NCBI GenBank assembly: GCA_937924805.1
Contig: CALDTZ010000109.1
Span: 1 to 48,987 of the forward strand
DNA: 48,987 bases
From: an uncultured Saprospiraceae bacterium
GTDB taxonomy: Bacteria; Bacteroidota; Bacteroidia; Chitinophagales; Saprospiraceae
Direction of reading: 5' to 3'
The notes under the pieces: model-generated
What the model was told of the DNA's origin: nothing
What the model saw: only the letters and a program-made list of their open reading frames with translations
The model's database searches: none
Translations under genes and position numbers: made by a program
Shown: one piece after another, positions 46,374 through 48,987 of the stretch
How positions within the stretch are numbered: the stretch's first letter is position 1
How the letters are laid out: each line of letters opens with the position of its first letter

Positions 46374-48956
46374 ATGAGAACACTAAAACTTACATTCTCT
46401 CAGAATGTGCTTATGCTGTTATTTAGTATAGGTACTATTTTTCAGACAAATTTTATGCACGCTCAATGTGATTCAGGCACACTTGGGGGCTTTGTATTTG
46501 AAGATGCCAATTTAAATGGCAATTTCGAAGATGAAGATGGACTTGAAAATATTCTAGTCACCCTATTTGATACCGATAATCAGATTGTTGATCAAACTAT
46601 TACAGATTCCGATGGAGATTTTTCTTTCTCTGGACTTGTAGATGGAAGCAGTTATCGTATTGAATATGATTTCGCTTCAGATTATTCTGTCAGTTTTGCA
46701 GGCGCCAATAATCAAACAGATATTCAATTTGCAGAAGCTCCCTTTTGTAATTTAGCTCTAGGGCTCGCAGAAGAAATTGAATTGTGTACAGAGAATCCAG
46801 ACCTCTTTCTTACATGCTTTGTAAGAGGTGATGAAACAGAAAATCGTGGTTTTGCAACGCTAATTGGTGTACAACATGATTTTACTGGAGCTTCAAACGT
46901 ATCTACATATGCAACAAAATCCGAAACAGGATCAGTGTGGGGTATGGTATATAAGAAGTCAACAAATCAGATCTATTCATCCGCTTTTGTTAAGCAATAT
47001 GCTTCCTTGATTGGAGATATGCATGATGCAATCTATCTTACTACGGAAGCTAATGGCACATGGTCTACAAGTTTGTTTACGACGCTAACATCTTTAGGAG
47101 TCGATGCTGGGACATTGTCTATTACAGATTCTCAGGATTGTGCTTTTGGTTCTCAAGTTGGTAAAATAGGGATCGGTTCAATCGAGCTTTCACCCGACCA
47201 ACAATATTTATATGCATCTAATCTATATAATAACACGATTGTTAAAATAAACCTTTCAAACCCTTCACCTGCGACAACAACGGTGATTAATATGCCAGCT
47301 CCATATTGTATAGATGAGCATATCTTCGCCTTGAAAGTGTATGATGGTAAATTATTTGTTGGTTCTACTTGTACAGCAGAATCAAAAGCTAGCGCAAATG
47401 CTTCGGAAGCTGTTGTTTATGAAATGGATTTAGCAACTTCAACTTTTACGAGAGTATTTAATACCAATGCGACTAAAGGTTATTGGATTGATACTCCATC
47501 TGATGCACAGGATACACAACACTGGTTAACAGATATTGACTTTACTGAAGAAGGAAATATGTTGTTAGCACTTTCAGATCGAAAAGGTCATAAATTTTGT
47601 AATGCGGGAACAGGTAGAGTTGATCAACAATACGGTGATTTACTTATGGCTTGGAATGATAACGGTACTTGGAGATTAGAAAATAACGGACAAGCAGGTA
47701 CATTAACGGGGTCAGGACAAAATAATGGAGATGGACCAGGTGGTGGAGAGTTTTTTGGTGATGATTATTGGTTAACCAATCCTTTATATCATAATGAAAC
47801 CAATTTAGGTAGTATCTACGTACATCCAGGATCAGGAGAAGTAGTAACCACTGTTTTTGATCCTTTGTTCGATTCTTATTCTGGAGGTTTGCATAGATAT
47901 AAGACAAATACTGGAAATAAAGCAGATGCCATACAGTTATATACTCATAATTTAACGGAAAGTTTTGGTAAAGCCACTGGCTTTGGAAATATAACATCAG
48001 GATGTGATGTGCCAAGAATCGAAATTGGAAATTTTGTTTGGGAAGACATAAATGGTAACGGAATTCAAGATGGCGGAGAAAAACCTTTTGAAGGAGTCGC
48101 TGTAAAACTTTATGATGATCAATGTAACGAAGTAGGGAGCACAATTACAGACGCAAATGGTAATTATTATTTTAATGAATCGAATGTTGATAAAGATGGT
48201 GATGGTACCTTCGATGGGATAGCCTCTGATGCATGTTACTATGTAACATTAGATTTAAATACATACGATCAAACATCAAAATTATATAACGTAGGTGATA
48301 ACTATTATATAAATACAGTCAATGTAAATAGTAATAGAACGAATTCTGATTTTTCTGGAGTTGCTGGTTTGTGTCCATTATTAGATGGTCATAATGCAGT
48401 AAAAGTATTAACATCAAATGCAAAAATTACAGATTATACATTTGATATTGGACTAAAACTACCGGAGATTTTTGATTTGGCATTAATCAAACTTTTAGTG
48501 TCAGAAAAATTCGTTCGATTAGGTGATACAGCAACTTTTGAAATTAAAATTTTCAACCAAGGTGAAATTATTGCTTCTGAAATTACAATTACCGATTATC
48601 TTGCAGATGGCTTTATCTTTAACCAAGACCTGAATCCTAATTGGAAATATAATGCTGCTGATGAAACAGCAAAGTTTAAAATTGACGAACTTTTATTTCC
48701 TGGAAATACAACGTCTATATATATAGATTTAGAGGTGACAACAGCAGTTACCTATGAAGATTACGTTAATAGAGCAGAAATCTCTGGAGCTATTGATTAT
48801 TTTGAAGAACCTGGTGATGATATTGATTCTACACCAGATGATATTGACGGTAATGATGCCGGAGGTGTCGTGACAGGAATTACGGATAATACGGTGACGG
48901 GAGATGGTGTTTATGATGAAGATGAGTTAATTAAGAATTGGAAGGAATTAGAATAG
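46374..48956 (+). CDS. Large surface protein with SdrD_B and DUF11 domains
   Basis: 860 residues. A signal peptide (cleaved near FMHAQ, residue 31) is followed by an SdrD_B-like beta sandwich (about 35-125: GGFVFEDANLNGNFEDEDGL). A long middle region (about 130-535) with LSPDQQYLYASNLYNNTIVK looks like a beta-propeller. A second SdrD_B domain (about 545-690: IGNFVWEDINGNGIQDGGEK) and one DUF11 domain (about 695-800: LIKLLVSEKFVRLGDTATFE) come next. It ends soon after the acidic, calcium-like linker GDGVYDEDELIKNWKELE. No T9SS sorting domain is present, although proteins with this architecture usually carry more DUF11 repeats and such a domain. The role is unknown; adhesion or a surface layer is plausible. 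Confidence 0.75.
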   Translation: MRTLKLTFSQNVLMLLFSIGTIFQTNFMHAQCDSGTLGGFVFEDANLNGNFEDEDGLENILVTLFDTDNQIVDQTITDSDGDFSFSGLVDGSSYRIEYDFASDYSVSFAGANNQTDIQFAEAPFCNLALGLAEEIELCTENPDLFLTCFVRGDETENRGFATLIGVQHDFTGASNVSTYATKSETGSVWGMVYKKSTNQIYSSAFVKQYASLIGDMHDAIYLTTEANGTWSTSLFTTLTSLGVDAGTLSITDSQDCAFGSQVGKIGIGSIELSPDQQYLYASNLYNNTIVKINLSNPSPATTTVINMPAPYCIDEHIFALKVYDGKLFVGSTCTAESKASANASEAVVYEMDLATSTFTRVFNTNATKGYWIDTPSDAQDTQHWLTDIDFTEEGNMLLALSDRKGHKFCNAGTGRVDQQYGDLLMAWNDNGTWRLENNGQAGTLTGSGQNNGDGPGGGEFFGDDYWLTNPLYHNETNLGSIYVHPGSGEVVTTVFDPLFDSYSGGLHRYKTNTGNKADAIQLYTHNLTESFGKATGFGNITSGCDVPRIEIGNFVWEDINGNGIQDGGEKPFEGVAVKLYDDQCNEVGSTITDANGNYYFNESNVDKDGDGTFDGIASDACYYVTLDLNTYDQTSKLYNVGDNYYINTVNVNSNRTNSDFSGVAGLCPLLDGHNAVKVLTSNAKITDYTFDIGLKLPEIFDLALIKLLVSEKFVRLGDTATFEIKIFNQGEIIASEITITDYLADGFIFNQDLNPNWKYNAADETAKFKIDELLFPGNTTSIYIDLEVTTAVTYEDYVNRAEISGAIDYFEEPGDDIDSTPDDIDGNDAGGVVTGITDNTVTGDGVYDEDELIKNWKELE

Positions 48957-48987
48957 TACACCCTGAGAAATATAGCTTTGGACAACC

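Noticed and set aside
47644..48144. A 166-codon open frame on the minus strand inside the surface-protein gene.
   Set aside because: It is antisense to the well-supported second SdrD_B region, and its His/Tyr/Leu-rich composition is typical of antisense reading of Asp/Asn/Gly-rich coding DNA.

Overview
The window is an AT-rich chromosome segment from a member of the phylum Bacteroidota. The evidence is: promoter boxes of the TTG / TAnnTTTG type and almost no Shine-Dalgarno sequences; type IX secretion (T9SS) C-terminal sorting domains on several secreted proteins; a PorV/PorQ-family barrel; cysteine-poor forms of ribosomal proteins L36 and S14; and a fusA-rpsJ junction without tuf. Tandem T9SS cargo genes, SdrD_B/DUF11 surface proteins and a CrtZ-type carotenoid hydroxylase would suit a marine member of the class Saprospiria. 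That class-level placement is an inference.

Region 1 (1-11193) is a mixed housekeeping and envelope region: the tail of a T9SS cargo gene, holA (DNA polymerase III delta), a small four-helix membrane protein, a PorV-like outer-membrane protein, a LON-domain protein, type II NADH dehydrogenase, a TonB-receptor-like barrel, an HtrA-type protease, a Crp/Fnr regulator, a polyprenyl diphosphate synthase and a GNAT acetyltransferase.

Region 2 (11222-29424) is one uninterrupted plus-strand cluster of translation genes. It runs rpsL-rpsG-fusA, then the S10, spc and alpha operons, with secY, map, infA and rpmJ embedded, and ends with rpoA-rplQ and a strong terminator. The small genes rpmD (23125-23304) and rpmJ (26211-26327) are present. 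Two near-consensus promoters (before rpsL and before rpsJ) suggest that the str part and the S10-spc-alpha part are separately initiated. The 122-nt gap between rpoA and rplQ holds a possible folded leader.

Region 3 (29560-33277) is carA-eno-(FtsB/DivIC family)-sucD, apparently one operon with a promoter and a terminator. Region 4 (33434-37017) holds two tandem paralogous T9SS-exported proteins of unknown function, closed by a bidirectional hairpin facing crtZ (minus strand).

Region 5 (37691-44931) is a glycan locus of two converging units. The plus strand has a DUF2304 membrane protein, two GT4 enzymes and a GT2 enzyme. The minus strand has a two-gene GT-C-like membrane protein pair whose stop and start codons overlap, followed by a DPM1-like GT2. 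The second unit could make and use a polyprenyl-phosphate sugar. Region 6 (45014-48956) is an RlmI-like rRNA methyltransferase and a large SdrD_B/DUF11 surface protein that stops without a sorting domain. I saw no tRNA, rRNA, CRISPR array, insertion sequence or prophage. Nothing here looks like a clearly new defence or mobile system; the best leads are the tandem secreted paralogs, the split GT-C pair and the candidate leader elements in the ribosomal cluster.
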